A DNA stretch of 64,000 nt from Chryseobacterium oncorhynchi (lineage in GTDB: Bacteria > Bacteroidota > Bacteroidia > Flavobacteriales > Weeksellaceae). Below the pieces are notes generated by a model. The model did no database searches. It saw only the letters and a list, made by a program, of their open reading frames with translations, and had not been told where the DNA came from. The stretch spans positions 310,001 to 374,000 of the forward strand of contig NZ_PPEI02000004.1 in NCBI RefSeq assembly GCF_002899895.1. The letters run 5' to 3'. The stretch's first letter is position 1. The number at the start of each line of letters is the position of its first letter. Below, piece by piece: positions 45,923 through 54,081 of this stretch. The translations under genes were made by a program, and so were the position numbers.

Positions 45923-45966
45923 CAAAAATACAAATCCATTTATTACCAAAACTTGGCAAATGATAA
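45923..45966 (-). promoter_or_regulatory. MATE gene promoter with putative Crp/Fnr operator
   Basis: On the minus strand TATTTTTG (45923-45930) fits TAnnTTTG. Positions 45953-45966 on the minus strand read TTATCATTTGCCAA, a relaxed copy of TTGTCATTTGACAA, centred 33 bp upstream of the box centre. The site also overlaps the upstream region of the divergent 46008 gene. Confidence 0.5.
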
Positions 45967-45977
45967 TAAAAATTAAT

Positions 45978-45985
45978 TAGATTTG
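45978..45985 (+). promoter_or_regulatory. Promoter box of the ankyrin-like gene
   Basis: TAGATTTG lies 22 bp before the ATG at 46008; the preceding putative operator is centred 22 bp upstream of its centre. Confidence 0.45.
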
Positions 45986-46007
45986 TACATTATTAAAAAT
46001 AATTCTT

Positions 46008-46367
46008 ATGAAAAAAATAATCTCTACAATTTTTCTGTTTGGAGTTTTAGCATCTGCCAATATGCTGTCAGCTCAAAGAATGACTCAGGATAAAATGAAA
46101 TCCATCCATTCTGATGATATTGCAACATTTAAAAAACAGTTTACTCCGGGGGATTATAATAAGTGTTTCTTGGTAGGAAACGAATATTTCTCTCCACTTG
46201 GCTTCAGTGCCTTATCTGGGAAAAACGTCATTATAGCTTTTCTATTAGACAATAAAGTAAATGTTAATAAAAAATGCCAAAACCAAACACCACTTGAATT
46301 GGCAGAGTTAGGAAAAAATCCTGAGACTATAAAATTAATAACTGCCAGAGGTGGTAACAGAGATTAA
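46008..46367 (+). CDS. Small secreted ankyrin-repeat-like protein
   Basis: 119 residues with a signal peptide (ASANMLSAQ). The mature part resembles one to two ankyrin repeats: SPLGFSALSGKNVIIAFLLDNKVNVN and QTPLELAELGKNPETIKLI follow the TPL-A-G---V---LL pattern. The repeat number is small, so folding may need partners. Divergent from the MATE gene. Function unknown. Confidence 0.75.
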   Translation: MKKIISTIFLFGVLASANMLSAQRMTQDKMKSIHSDDIATFKKQFTPGDYNKCFLVGNEYFSPLGFSALSGKNVIIAFLLDNKVNVNKKCQNQTPLELAELGKNPETIKLITARGGNRD

Positions 46368-46388
46368 AAAATCAAAAAACAATATTCA

Positions 46389-46414
46389 AAAACTTCCGAA
46401 AGGGAGTTTTTTTT
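46389..46414 (+). terminator. Terminator after the ankyrin-like gene
   Basis: The stem AAAACTtCC/GGgAGTTTT is followed by a T-run. Confidence 0.7.
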
Positions 46415-46437
46415 ATTTATAAAACCTGTAAAAATCT

Positions 46438-46445
46438 TATCTTTG
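46438..46445 (+). promoter_or_regulatory. Promoter box of aspS
   Basis: TATCTTTG lies 58 bp before the aspS ATG, leaving a leader of about 54 nt. No clear -33 TTTG. Confidence 0.5.
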
Positions 46446-46503
46446 CCAACGAAAAAAAAGGTTCGAAGCTGAACCTTAAACATTGAACTTTAAACAAATA
46501 ATT

Positions 46504-48258
46504 ATGTTTCGATCGCACACAAACGGAGAACTATCTCTGAAAAATCTGAATGAAGAAGTTACACTATCAGGATGGGTACAGACTATCCGTGATAAAGGAT
46601 TTATGATTTGGGTAGATCTTCGAGATCGTTACGGAATTACCCAATTGGTTCTTGACCAGGACCGTTCTTCAGCTCAATTGATGGAAGAAGCTAAAAAATT
46701 GGGGCGTGAATTTGTAATTCAGGCTACCGGAAAAGTCATTGAAAGAGTAAGTAAAAACCCTAATATTCCAACAGGAGAAATTGAAATTTTAGTTGAGAAA
46801 CTAACAATTCTTAACGATTCACAACTTCCTCCATTCACCATTGAAGATGAAACTGACGGTGGTGAGGAATTAAGAATGAAGTACCGTTACCTGGATATCA
46901 GAAGAAATCCGGTAAAGGATAAATTGATTTTCCGTCATAAAATGGCTCAGAAAGTAAGAAATTATTTATCTGATGAAGGTTTCATTGAAGTAGAAACTCC
47001 TGTTTTAATCAAGTCTACTCCAGAAGGGGCAAGAGACTTTGTTGTACCAAGCAGAATGAATCCAGGACAGTTTTACGCTTTACCACAATCTCCACAGACA
47101 TTCAAACAGCTTTTGATGGTAGGTGGTATGGATAAGTATTTCCAGATTGTAAAATGTTTCCGTGATGAGGATCTAAGAGCAGACAGACAGCCGGAGTTTA
47201 CACAAATCGACTGCGAGATGGCTTTTGTAGAGCAGGAAGATGTAATGAATGTTTTCGAGGGAATGACGAAAACTCTTATCAAAGATATTACAGGTCAGGA
47301 ATTCGGAGATTTCCCAAGAATGACTTTCGCGGATGCGATGAGAAAATATGGAAATGACAAGCCGGATATCCGTTTCGGGATGGAGTTTGTTGAGCTTAAT
47401 GAACTTGTAAAAGGAAAAGACTTTAAAATATTTGATGAAGCAGAACTGGTTGTCGGGATTAATGTAGAAGGATGTGCAGAATACACAAGAAAGCAGATTG
47501 ATGAGCTTGTAGATTGGGTAAAACGTCCTCAGGTTGGAGCTTCAGGAATGGTTTGGGCAAAATTCCAGAATGATGGAGTAAAAACCTCATCTGTTAACAA
47601 GTTCTATAATGAAGAAGACCTTGGTAAGATCATTGAAAAATTTGGAGCGAAAGAGGGTGACTTAATGTTGATTCTTTCAGGAAACGAAAATAAGGTAAGA
47701 GCTCAACTTTCCGCATTGAGAATGGAGCTTGGAAACCGTTTGGGATTAAGAAAAGGAAACGTATTTGCACCACTTTGGGTAGTTGATTTCCCTCTATTGG
47801 AATGGGATGAAGATACTGAAAGATACCACGCAATGCACCACCCTTTCACTTCTCCAAAGCCGGAAGATTTTCATTTATTAGAAACTGATCCTGGTAAGGC
47901 AAGAGCGAACGCTTATGATATGGTACTGAACGGAAACGAAATTGGAGGTGGATCTATCAGAATCTTTGACAGAGACCTACAATCTAAAATGTTTGATTTA
48001 TTAGGATTTACCAAAGAAGAAGCTGAGGCTCAGTTTGGATTTCTAATGAATGCATTTAAGTACGGAGCACCGCCACATGGTGGTTTGGCATTCGGTTTTG
48101 ACCGTTTAGTGGCTATTCTTGATGGAAATGAAGTGATCAGAGATTATATCGCATTCCCTAAGAATAACTCAGGTCGTGATGTAATGATCGATGCACCGGC
48201 TTCTATCGCTGATGCACAGCTCGATGAACTTGAACTGAAATTAAATTTAAAAGCATAA
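46504..48258 (+). CDS. aspS: Aspartate--tRNA ligase
   Basis: Class II aminoacyl-tRNA synthetase, 584 residues from [15 protein letters not shown], the conserved start; an in-frame ATG at 46483 would add seven odd residues. The N-terminal OB anticodon domain ([21 protein letters not shown]) is followed by motif 2 [18 protein letters not shown], the bacterial insertion (GAD) domain and motif 3 [15 protein letters not shown]. Normal bacterial length. Confidence 0.97.
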   Translation: MFRSHTNGELSLKNLNEEVTLSGWVQTIRDKGFMIWVDLRDRYGITQLVLDQDRSSAQLMEEAKKLGREFVIQATGKVIERVSKNPNIPTGEIEILVEKLTILNDSQLPPFTIEDETDGGEELRMKYRYLDIRRNPVKDKLIFRHKMAQKVRNYLSDEGFIEVETPVLIKSTPEGARDFVVPSRMNPGQFYALPQSPQTFKQLLMVGGMDKYFQIVKCFRDEDLRADRQPEFTQIDCEMAFVEQEDVMNVFEGMTKTLIKDITGQEFGDFPRMTFADAMRKYGNDKPDIRFGMEFVELNELVKGKDFKIFDEAELVVGINVEGCAEYTRKQIDELVDWVKRPQVGASGMVWAKFQNDGVKTSSVNKFYNEEDLGKIIEKFGAKEGDLMLILSGNENKVRAQLSALRMELGNRLGLRKGNVFAPLWVVDFPLLEWDEDTERYHAMHHPFTSPKPEDFHLLETDPGKARANAYDMVLNGNEIGGGSIRIFDRDLQSKMFDLLGFTKEEAEAQFGFLMNAFKYGAPPHGGLAFGFDRLVAILDGNEVIRDYIAFPKNNSGRDVMIDAPASIADAQLDELELKLNLKA

Positions 48259-48262
48259 ATTT

Positions 48263-48292
48263 AAAGCGGGGTATTTACCCCGCTTTTTTTAT
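48263..48292 (+). terminator. Terminator of aspS
   Basis: The stem AAAGCGGGGTA/TACCCCGCTTT is followed by a T-run, five bases after the stop. Confidence 0.85.
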
Positions 48293-48347
48293 TATATAAA
48301 ATGAACAGTATAGAAAAAATTTAAGCATAAAAAAACTAATAACAACA

Positions 48348-48890
48348 ATGACCGAGCAAACACTTATTTATAACACTCCTAATTCTGAAAGGATTGTAAG
48401 GCAAATCCACCTGTACAACTTTACAAGAACATGGAAAAAAAACCTAAGCAAAAATAAAAAAAACCTTATGTGGGGAATAATTTTTATTCTATTCGCTGCT
48501 TATATGTTATTTCGCAAAGAGTTTTTTGGTTTTTTCTTCTTAGGCTTCGGATTATTTTATTTTTTTACTTATATTAATTATATCTCTACCTATCAGAAAC
48601 ATAAAAAATCATTTGATCAATCATTAAACAAAGAAGTTGAAAGCCTCAATGCAAATTCAAAAGATGTCATTTGGGAATATACTCCTACCTATTTCAAATT
48701 TCAGAATTACAAATCTGAATTTAAATTCAATTGGGAAACTATAACTTATTGCATCCTTGACAATCAGTATCTTTATATCACAGCAATGCCCAACCTAAGT
48801 TTTATTCTGGATAAAAACAATATTGATGAAGATAATTATAACAAAACCCTTGCTTATCTTAACAACAAATCAAAATTACAGATACTTTAA
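48348..48890 (+). CDS. YcxB-like membrane protein
   Basis: 180 residues. An N-terminal cytosolic segment is followed by two adjacent hydrophobic helices (about 42-80, IIFILFAAYMLF and FFFLGFGLFYFF) and a soluble C-terminal domain with FKFNWETITYCILDNQYLYI, the pattern of YcxB-type PH-like domains. The assignment rests on topology and this motif. Stand-alone gene. Confidence 0.7.
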   Translation: MTEQTLIYNTPNSERIVRQIHLYNFTRTWKKNLSKNKKNLMWGIIFILFAAYMLFRKEFFGFFFLGFGLFYFFTYINYISTYQKHKKSFDQSLNKEVESLNANSKDVIWEYTPTYFKFQNYKSEFKFNWETITYCILDNQYLYITAMPNLSFILDKNNIDEDNYNKTLAYLNNKSKLQIL

Positions 48891-48910
48891 TCTTATTTCA
48901 GTTTAATTTT

Positions 48911-48960
48911 AATAAATAGAAAGCCAGAAATTATATTTAACCTCTGGCTTTCTATTTATT
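48911..48960. terminator. Bidirectional terminator between the YcxB-like gene and purA
   Basis: The stem AAATAGAAAGCCAGA/TCTGGCTTTCTATTT, separated by a 14-base loop, lies between converging genes. Confidence 0.8.
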
Positions 48961-50227
48961 ATTTCATTTTCAGTATCTGTTCTCTTCCCGGACCTGTAGA
49001 AAGATAGGTCACAGGGATTTCCAATTCCTCTTCCAGAAATGAAAGAAAATCTATTAGTTCTTGTGGAAGCGAAGTCGGTTCTTCAATAATTGAAAAATCT
49101 GCATCCCATCCATTCATCCATTTTAAAATGGGCTTGGCAGTTTCTGGAAGTATTCCGGAAACAGATTGAATGGTTCCGTCCTCCAGTTCATAGTGTGTAC
49201 AAACCGCTACCGATTTCAATCCGCTTAAAACATCAGCCTTAGTCAGTACTAACTGTGTAACACCATTGATCATTACTGCATATTTTAAAGCAGGCAGATC
49301 CAGCCAGCCAATTCTTCTGGGACGTCCTGTATTGGAACCAAATTCATTCCCTTTTATTCTTATTTCATTACCTAGCTCATCAAAAAGCTCGGTTGGAAAT
49401 ACACCGTTACCCACTCTTGTACAATAAGCTTTTGCAATACCATAGATCTCACCTATTTTTTTCGGTGATATACCTAATCCGCTACAAGCCCCTGCAGCTG
49501 TTGTTGAAGAAGAGGTTACGTGAGGATAGGTACCATGATCAATATCCAGCATTGCAGCCTGGGAACCTTCACCCAATATTGTTTTACCATCAGACAAAGC
49601 TTTGTTCAAAACAATTTCTGTTTCCGTAATATTAAATTGCTTTAGAAATTCTACCGCTTCAAAAAATTCGTTGGTAATAGCTTCTAGAGACGGCAGCTCT
49701 CTATTTTCTCTGGCAATAAATCTATATTCCCTTTCCATTACCTGTTCTACCCTATTCTTAAAATCCGGAGAAAACAGATCTCCAACTCTTAGGTTTTGTC
49801 TTAAAATTTTATTTGAATAAGCCTGTGCAATACCATTTTTTGTTGTCCCAATCGTTGTATACTCCGGGCTTTCCTCCATGAAAACATCCAGAAGTTTATG
49901 TGTAGGAAGTACGAAATGTGCTTTTCGGGAAATGATTATATTTTTTTCCGGCTGAATAGTTCCGTCAAACACCTTAAGGTTTAAAATTTCTTTTTTAAAA
50001 CTTATAGGATCAAGAACAGTTCCTGTCCCAATAACATTCAGAACATTCTTCATAAAAATTCCCGAAGGAATCATTTTAAGCGTAATTCTCTGTCCATTTC
50101 GTTCTATACTATGTCCAGCATTGGAACCACCATTAAAACGTGCTGTAATGTCATAATTTTCACTGATCAGATCAATAAACTTTCCTTTTCCCTCATCACC
50201 CCACTGCAATCCTAATACGATATCCAT
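48959..50227 (-). CDS. purA: Adenylosuccinate synthetase, divergent PurA
   Basis: GTP-dependent joining of IMP and aspartate in AMP synthesis. It has 422 residues with GLQWGDEGKGKFIDL (P-loop plus catalytic Asp), NAGHS with the catalytic His, DIDHGTYPHVTSSSTTA, NTGRPRRIGWLDL and TKADVLSGL, so catalysis is plausible. Yet two regions normally near-invariant are altered: TTKNGIAQAYSNK where the family has a TTGRGIGPAY or GSTLKGIGPTY pattern, and GEGSQAAMLD for EGAQG(T/S)LLD. It stands alone, next to a Crp/Fnr gene with which it shares an operator. It may be a second, specialised copy (inference). Confidence 0.88.
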   Translation of the reverse strand: MDIVLGLQWGDEGKGKFIDLISENYDITARFNGGSNAGHSIERNGQRITLKMIPSGIFMKNVLNVIGTGTVLDPISFKKEILNLKVFDGTIQPEKNIIISRKAHFVLPTHKLLDVFMEESPEYTTIGTTKNGIAQAYSNKILRQNLRVGDLFSPDFKNRVEQVMEREYRFIARENRELPSLEAITNEFFEAVEFLKQFNITETEIVLNKALSDGKTILGEGSQAAMLDIDHGTYPHVTSSSTTAAGACSGLGISPKKIGEIYGIAKAYCTRVGNGVFPTELFDELGNEIRIKGNEFGSNTGRPRRIGWLDLPALKYAVMINGVTQLVLTKADVLSGLKSVAVCTHYELEDGTIQSVSGILPETAKPILKWMNGWDADFSIIEEPTSLPQELIDFLSFLEEELEIPVTYLSTGPGREQILKMK

Positions 50228-50246
50228 ATATTTAAATTTTATGATG

Positions 50247-50290
50247 CAAAGCTATGGAGGTTTAAAAGGGAGGCCATTGTCATTTGGCAA
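50247..50290 (-). promoter_or_regulatory. purA promoter with putative Crp/Fnr operator
   Basis: On the minus strand TAGCTTTG (50247-50254) fits the promoter box. On the plus strand 50277-50290 reads TTGTCATTTGGCAA, an imperfect palindrome centred 33 bp from the box centre, the same geometry as the crp-type and MATE promoters. Confidence 0.55.
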
Positions 50291-50414
50291 AAAGGACTAA
50301 CTTGTATAATATAGGCTATAAAAAGTACTTATTATTGATGTTTATGAACAATTAAAGCACACTGCTAGTGAATACTTAATGGTGAAATTTCGGATCTTAG
50401 CTACCCTTATGGTT

Positions 50415-50984
50415 CTATAGAATGTTTCTTCTGATTCGGCTTAGCGAAGATGGAGTAACCCCCAGATAAGAAGCCAGCATAGATTGTGGAACTCTGTTGG
50501 CAAGTCCTGGATAATGATTAAGAAAATGAGTATAACGGGCTTTTGCATCCTGATTAAGCATGATACTTGCCACCTTAAGTTTATTCTCTGCTACAAAACC
50601 ATGAATTCTTGCAAATAAAACAGGCCAGATAGTAATCTTCTCTTCAAGGGTTTTAAAATGCCTTAAATCAATAACAAGGAGTACCGCATCTGTAATAGCT
50701 TCAATATATTCGTGGGCAGGCAGCTGATCCGTAAATCCTTGGAAATCTCCGATAAATCTTCCCTCATAAATAAAATAACGGGTAAAATCATCCCCTTGCT
50801 TATTGTAATACAAAGACCGAAAGACCCCCTCTTTCACAAAAGCAATCTTCTGACTTACCTTTCCTGCTTCAACGAAAACTTCTCCTTTACGTACAGAAAC
50901 CTCCTGAATACCCTCAGCAATGAGTAGCTCATCCTGCTCATTCAGCAGACCAAATTTCTTGATGTAATTAAAAAGTTCTTCCAT
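50415..50984 (-). CDS. Crp/Fnr family transcriptional regulator
   Basis: The start at 50984 gives 189 residues, MEELFNYIKKFGLLN; the longer frame to 51041 would run through the promoter and operator. A cyclic-nucleotide-like beta barrel (about 20-120) has VRKGEVFVEAGKVSQKIAFV and GDFTRYFIYEGRFIGD-like segments, but not the full cAMP phosphate cassette. The C-terminus ends in a short helix-turn-helix (SMLASYLGVTPSSLSRIRRN). No FNR-type cysteine set is seen. The palindrome upstream suggests autoregulation. Confidence 0.88.
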   Translation of the reverse strand: MEELFNYIKKFGLLNEQDELLIAEGIQEVSVRKGEVFVEAGKVSQKIAFVKEGVFRSLYYNKQGDDFTRYFIYEGRFIGDFQGFTDQLPAHEYIEAITDAVLLVIDLRHFKTLEEKITIWPVLFARIHGFVAENKLKVASIMLNQDAKARYTHFLNHYPGLANRVPQSMLASYLGVTPSSLSRIRRNIL

Positions 50985-51011
50985 AGCTTTCACCCACAAA
51001 TTGCGGAAATA

Positions 51012-51055
51012 TAAAGGTATAAAAGTGAACTGTAAAAACAATTGTCATTTGACAA
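51012..51055 (-). promoter_or_regulatory. Promoter of the Crp/Fnr gene with perfect operator palindrome
   Basis: 51042-51055 reads TTGTCATTTGACAA, a perfect 6-2-6 palindrome. On the minus strand TACCTTTA (51012-51019) is a near match to TAnnTTTG, with the centres 33 bp apart. Best copy of the three sites. Confidence 0.6.
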
Positions 51056-51075
51056 CAAAGTCTTTTATTTATGAA

Positions 51076-51113
51076 AGAAAAATCCTGCATTATTATTAAT
51101 GCAGGATTTTTCT
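51076..51113 (-). terminator. Terminator of the MscS gene
   Basis: A perfect stem AGAAAAATCCTGCATTA with its complement, 17 bp past the MscS stop and just upstream of the crp-type operator. Confidence 0.8.
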
Positions 51114-51130
51114 ATTATTTGAAATCAACG

Positions 51131-51985
51131 TTATATTGATTGCTTATTATAAATATGAACATCTCTTTGTGGAAATGGAATTCCAATTCCCGCTTTATCA
51201 AGGGCTTCTTTGCAGTCAATGATAATCTCTTCATTCATTTTCCAAAAGTTTTCTGTAGAAGAACTAACTCTTATTGATAAATTAATTGCACTATCACCAA
51301 GCGTTGTTACTACTACCTGTGGTGCGGGATCTGTAAGAGCATGTTGATTATTCTTAATGACCCCCATTAATATATCTTTGGTCTTCTTAAGATCAGCATC
51401 ATAAGCAACTCCGATGTCTAATGCTGTTCTTCGGGTACCTAGCTGGGTAAAATTAGTAATACTGTTGTTTGAAACTACTCCATTTGGAATAACAATTAAG
51501 TGGTTTTGCGGTGTAACCAACTTCGTATGAAAAATATCTATCGCCTGTACTGTTCCTGAAACACCAGAATTGGTAGAGATGAAGTCTCCTATTTTAAATG
51601 GTTTTAATAATAATATAAGAATTCCTCCTGCAAAATTAGTCAAAGATCCCTGCAACGCTAGACCTACTGCTAAACCAGCCGCACCAATCATGGCAACAAA
51701 CGCTGAGGTTTGTACTCCTAATTGAGTTACTACAACAATAAAAAGCAGAATATTAAGAGCCCAATTGATAATATTTAAAAGAAAATGCTGCAATGAGGCT
51801 TCCATATTACGTTTTTGGAACCCTTTTGCGGCAAGCTTCTTAATCATTCTTATCATCCATGAACCAATCAGATAAATCAGTAATGCAGAAACTACTGCCG
51901 TAAAAATTCTTGGTGCCCATGCAATTGCTGAAGAAATTAAGGTATCCCAATGTTGCTGAATGTTGTTCAATTTTAAATCGTCCAT
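51131..51985 (-). CDS. Small-conductance mechanosensitive channel (MscS family)
   Basis: Releases solutes on hypo-osmotic shock. It has 284 residues: three membrane helices (about 20-115), with the pore helix rich in Gly/Ala (MIGAAGLAVGLALQGSLTNFA), followed by the beta domain (PFKIGDFISTNSGVSGTVQAIDI) and C-terminal alpha/beta domain (DIGVAYDADLKKTKDIL). Length and layout match E. coli MscS. Confidence 0.94.
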   Translation of the reverse strand: MDDLKLNNIQQHWDTLISSAIAWAPRIFTAVVSALLIYLIGSWMIRMIKKLAAKGFQKRNMEASLQHFLLNIINWALNILLFIVVVTQLGVQTSAFVAMIGAAGLAVGLALQGSLTNFAGGILILLLKPFKIGDFISTNSGVSGTVQAIDIFHTKLVTPQNHLIVIPNGVVSNNSITNFTQLGTRRTALDIGVAYDADLKKTKDILMGVIKNNQHALTDPAPQVVVTTLGDSAINLSIRVSSSTENFWKMNEEIIIDCKEALDKAGIGIPFPQRDVHIYNKQSI

Positions 51986-52382
51986 TTTATATACTACTTA
52001 TTTTTATACTAGTCTATCAACTATTAATTTCCTTGGCAAAAAAGGATTTTAAAATGAAATTGAACAAAAACACAATCTGTTTTCAAAAGAAAATCTAACC
52101 CTAACCTTTAGAGTTAAAGTCAATAGTATTTTATAACTGAAAATAGATTGATAGCAGAACAGATTTTTTCCGCTTTACCAATGATCATTTTAGAAATTTC
52201 TTGCCGGGAAGAAATAATTTGACTTCTATAATAACAAAAAAAATACCGAAGTATCTTTTCCAAAGATTAAAATCTATTATTTATTTAAAAAAACAACAAT
52301 TTTTTCTAATTCGAAACATATAAATAGAAAATAGAAGTAACTGTTTTTTATATTTAAAAGACATTATTTCTCATCCTTTTAA
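51986..52382. other. Gene-free region between MscS and SDR genes
   Basis: 397 bp, very AT-rich, with no ORF, no obvious terminator and no repeat. It must hold the MscS promoter, but no convincing TAnnTTTG box was found. Confidence 0.5.
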
Positions 52383-53117
52383 CTAAGGAAGTTTTGCGGC
52401 TAGACTTTCCGGTAAAAGCCTAAGAATATGATAAATTATTTTCCATTTAAAATTGGGAACGATGGTGAAAGAATTTCCTGCATTAACGATAAATTTCGCC
52501 ACATAATCAGGCTCCATGATCAAGGATTCATTAAGTTCTAATCCTTCATTAATTTTTGTCCTGATATAACCTATAACCAAAGCATTAACCGCTATTTTCC
52601 GTGAAGCTAATTCCTGTCTTAACCCTGCAAGATATTGTGTAAAAGCTGCTTTTGTACTTCCGTAAACAAAATTACTTTTTCGTCCTCTCACTCCTGATAA
52701 TGAAGATAATCCGATAATTCTTTCCAGATTACTGTTGTTTTTATCCATGGCAATAATGCTCAGGATAGAAACTCCACCCATATAATTGACTTCCATCATT
52801 TGTTTTGCTCCTTTAAAATCAGTCAGTGCTTTTTGATTATCTACCAAGAAACCGGCAGCATAAACTACGATATGAGGCTTTACGGAAAGTTCTGAATAAA
52901 ATTTCTGATGAGAATCAAAATCAGCGGCATCAAAATACAAAACTGAACACTTCGATTGATCCAGATTATTGGTCTGAATAAAATCTTCCAAAGATTTTGT
53001 ATTTCTGGATGCAGCCATCACGGAAAAACCTTTTTCAAGATATTGCTTGATACATTGTTTTGCCACGTCTGAATTAGCGCCAAGGATAAGAACAGTTTTG
53101 TTTGTGTTTTGATTCAT
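52383..53117 (-). CDS. Short-chain dehydrogenase/reductase
   Basis: NAD(P)-dependent Rossmann oxidoreductase, 244 residues. The nucleotide motif is TVLILGANSDVAKQC, and the catalytic Ser-Tyr-Lys set is in GLSSLSGVRGRKSNFVYGSTKAAF. The tail ends hydrophobic (IIYHILRLLPESLAAKLP), as in DecE/DprE2-like membrane-associated SDRs, but the substrate cannot be given. The promoter box TATCTTTG at 53122-53129 almost touches the start codon. Confidence 0.88.
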   Translation of the reverse strand: MNQNTNKTVLILGANSDVAKQCIKQYLEKGFSVMAASRNTKSLEDFIQTNNLDQSKCSVLYFDAADFDSHQKFYSELSVKPHIVVYAAGFLVDNQKALTDFKGAKQMMEVNYMGGVSILSIIAMDKNNSNLERIIGLSSLSGVRGRKSNFVYGSTKAAFTQYLAGLRQELASRKIAVNALVIGYIRTKINEGLELNESLIMEPDYVAKFIVNAGNSFTIVPNFKWKIIYHILRLLPESLAAKLP

Positions 53118-53121
53118 GGGG

Positions 53122-53129
53122 CAAAGATA
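53122..53129 (-). promoter_or_regulatory. Promoter box of the SDR gene (near-leaderless)
   Basis: TATCTTTG on the minus strand ends 4 bp before the ATG. With the usual distance, transcription would begin at or next to the start codon. Confidence 0.45.
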
Positions 53130-53155
53130 ATTTCTTTTTTAAAAGGATAAGGCAT

Positions 53156-53198
53156 AAAAAAGCTGCGGCGGGTGAACTTTGTTCACCCGCCGCAGCTT
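53156..53198 (-). terminator. GC-rich terminator of the nusB-DUF1573-yajC unit
   Basis: An 18-bp perfect stem (53160-53177 with 53181-53198, core GCTGCGGCGGGTGAAC) with a three-base loop, followed leftward by TTTTT. The GC-rich stem is unusual in this AT-rich region. Confidence 0.8.
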
Positions 53199-53215
53199 GT
53201 ATTTTTCAAACTGAA

Positions 53216-53569
53216 TTATTTATTCTCTTCAGTTGTTGTAATAGTTTCTTTTTTATCAGCAGTTTTTGCTTTATCTCCAAAACGAGTTTCTGTCATTTCT
53301 CTGGAAACAGCTGCTTTCTCAAATTTCAATTTTCCTGATAATGTTTCGATTACAAAACCATCATCCTGAACCTGAGCAATTCTTCCGTGAAGACCAGATG
53401 TAAGAACTACTCTTGTTCCTACTTTAAGGTTTTCCTGAAAGTTTTTTTCCTGCTTCTGCTTTCTCATTTGAGGTCTTATCATTAGGAAGTAAAACCCTAC
53501 AAACATCACACCCATCATGATCAGCATCATTGGTGAAGATCCTTGTGCTTGTAAAAATAATGTCAACAT
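53216..53569 (-). CDS. yajC: Preprotein translocase subunit YajC
   Basis: Accessory subunit of the Sec translocon that binds SecDF. It has 117 residues with one N-terminal membrane helix (SPMMLIMMGVMFVGFYFLMI), the conserved RPQMRKQKQ and a cytosolic beta domain (GTRVVLTSGLHGRIAQV). The C-terminus is Lys/Thr/Glu-rich. It lies 4 bp after the DUF1573 gene and ends before the GC-rich terminator. Confidence 0.94.
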   Translation of the reverse strand: MLTLFLQAQGSSPMMLIMMGVMFVGFYFLMIRPQMRKQKQEKNFQENLKVGTRVVLTSGLHGRIAQVQDDGFVIETLSGKLKFEKAAVSREMTETRFGDKAKTADKKETITTTEENK

Positions 53570-53573
53570 ATTG

Positions 53574-54080
53574 TTATGGTTGAATGTTCGCTGTGAACGT
53601 TAATTTAATTGGAGCTTTCTCTACGTTTGCAAAAACATCTGCATACTTCTGAACGTTTCCGTCAAAGTTTGAAGAGTCAAAATGCAAAGTAATTTTCCCT
53701 TTTTTACCCGGCATGATTGGTTCTTTTGTAAAATCAGGAGCAGTACATCCGCATCCAGGCTTTACTTCAGAAATAATCAAAGGATTTTTTCCTGTATTGG
53801 TAACTTCATACACGTGTTCTACTTTGTCTCCTTTTTTGATTTTTCCAAAATCGAAGTTGCTTTCAGATAAAGCAATAGAAGTAGATGGCTCATTAGAAAC
53901 CGGTGCAGCAGCTTCCCCTGCAATAGGAGCAGCAGCAGAATCTGTAATTACTGGAGTTCCAGCAGTTGCAGAATCAGTAACAATAGTTTCAGGGCTTTGA
54001 GTTTCCTTGTTTTCTTTTTTACATGAAACTAAGCCAAAGCCTATAATTGACAAGGCGATAATTGATAACGTCTTTTTCAT
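53574..54080 (-). CDS. DUF1573 domain lipoprotein
   Basis: 168 residues with a lipoprotein signal (GFGLVSCKKENK), an Ala/Pro/Thr-rich linker (about 25-70) and a DUF1573 Ig-like domain: FDFGKIKKGDKVEHVYEVTN, EVKPGCGCTAPDF and GKITLHFDSS. DUF1573 proteins are common in Bacteroidota envelopes; function unknown. It lies 1 bp after nusB and 4 bp before yajC, so they are one transcription unit. Confidence 0.88.
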   Translation of the reverse strand: MKKTLSIIALSIIGFGLVSCKKENKETQSPETIVTDSATAGTPVITDSAAAPIAGEAAAPVSNEPSTSIALSESNFDFGKIKKGDKVEHVYEVTNTGKNPLIISEVKPGCGCTAPDFTKEPIMPGKKGKITLHFDSSNFDGNVQKYADVFANVEKAPIKLTFTANIQP

Positions 54081-54081
54081 T

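Noticed and set aside
53160-53198. GTGAAC/GTTCAC in the yajC hairpin as a regulator operator
   Set aside because: It is part of a long terminator stem placed after a gene end and not in a promoter.
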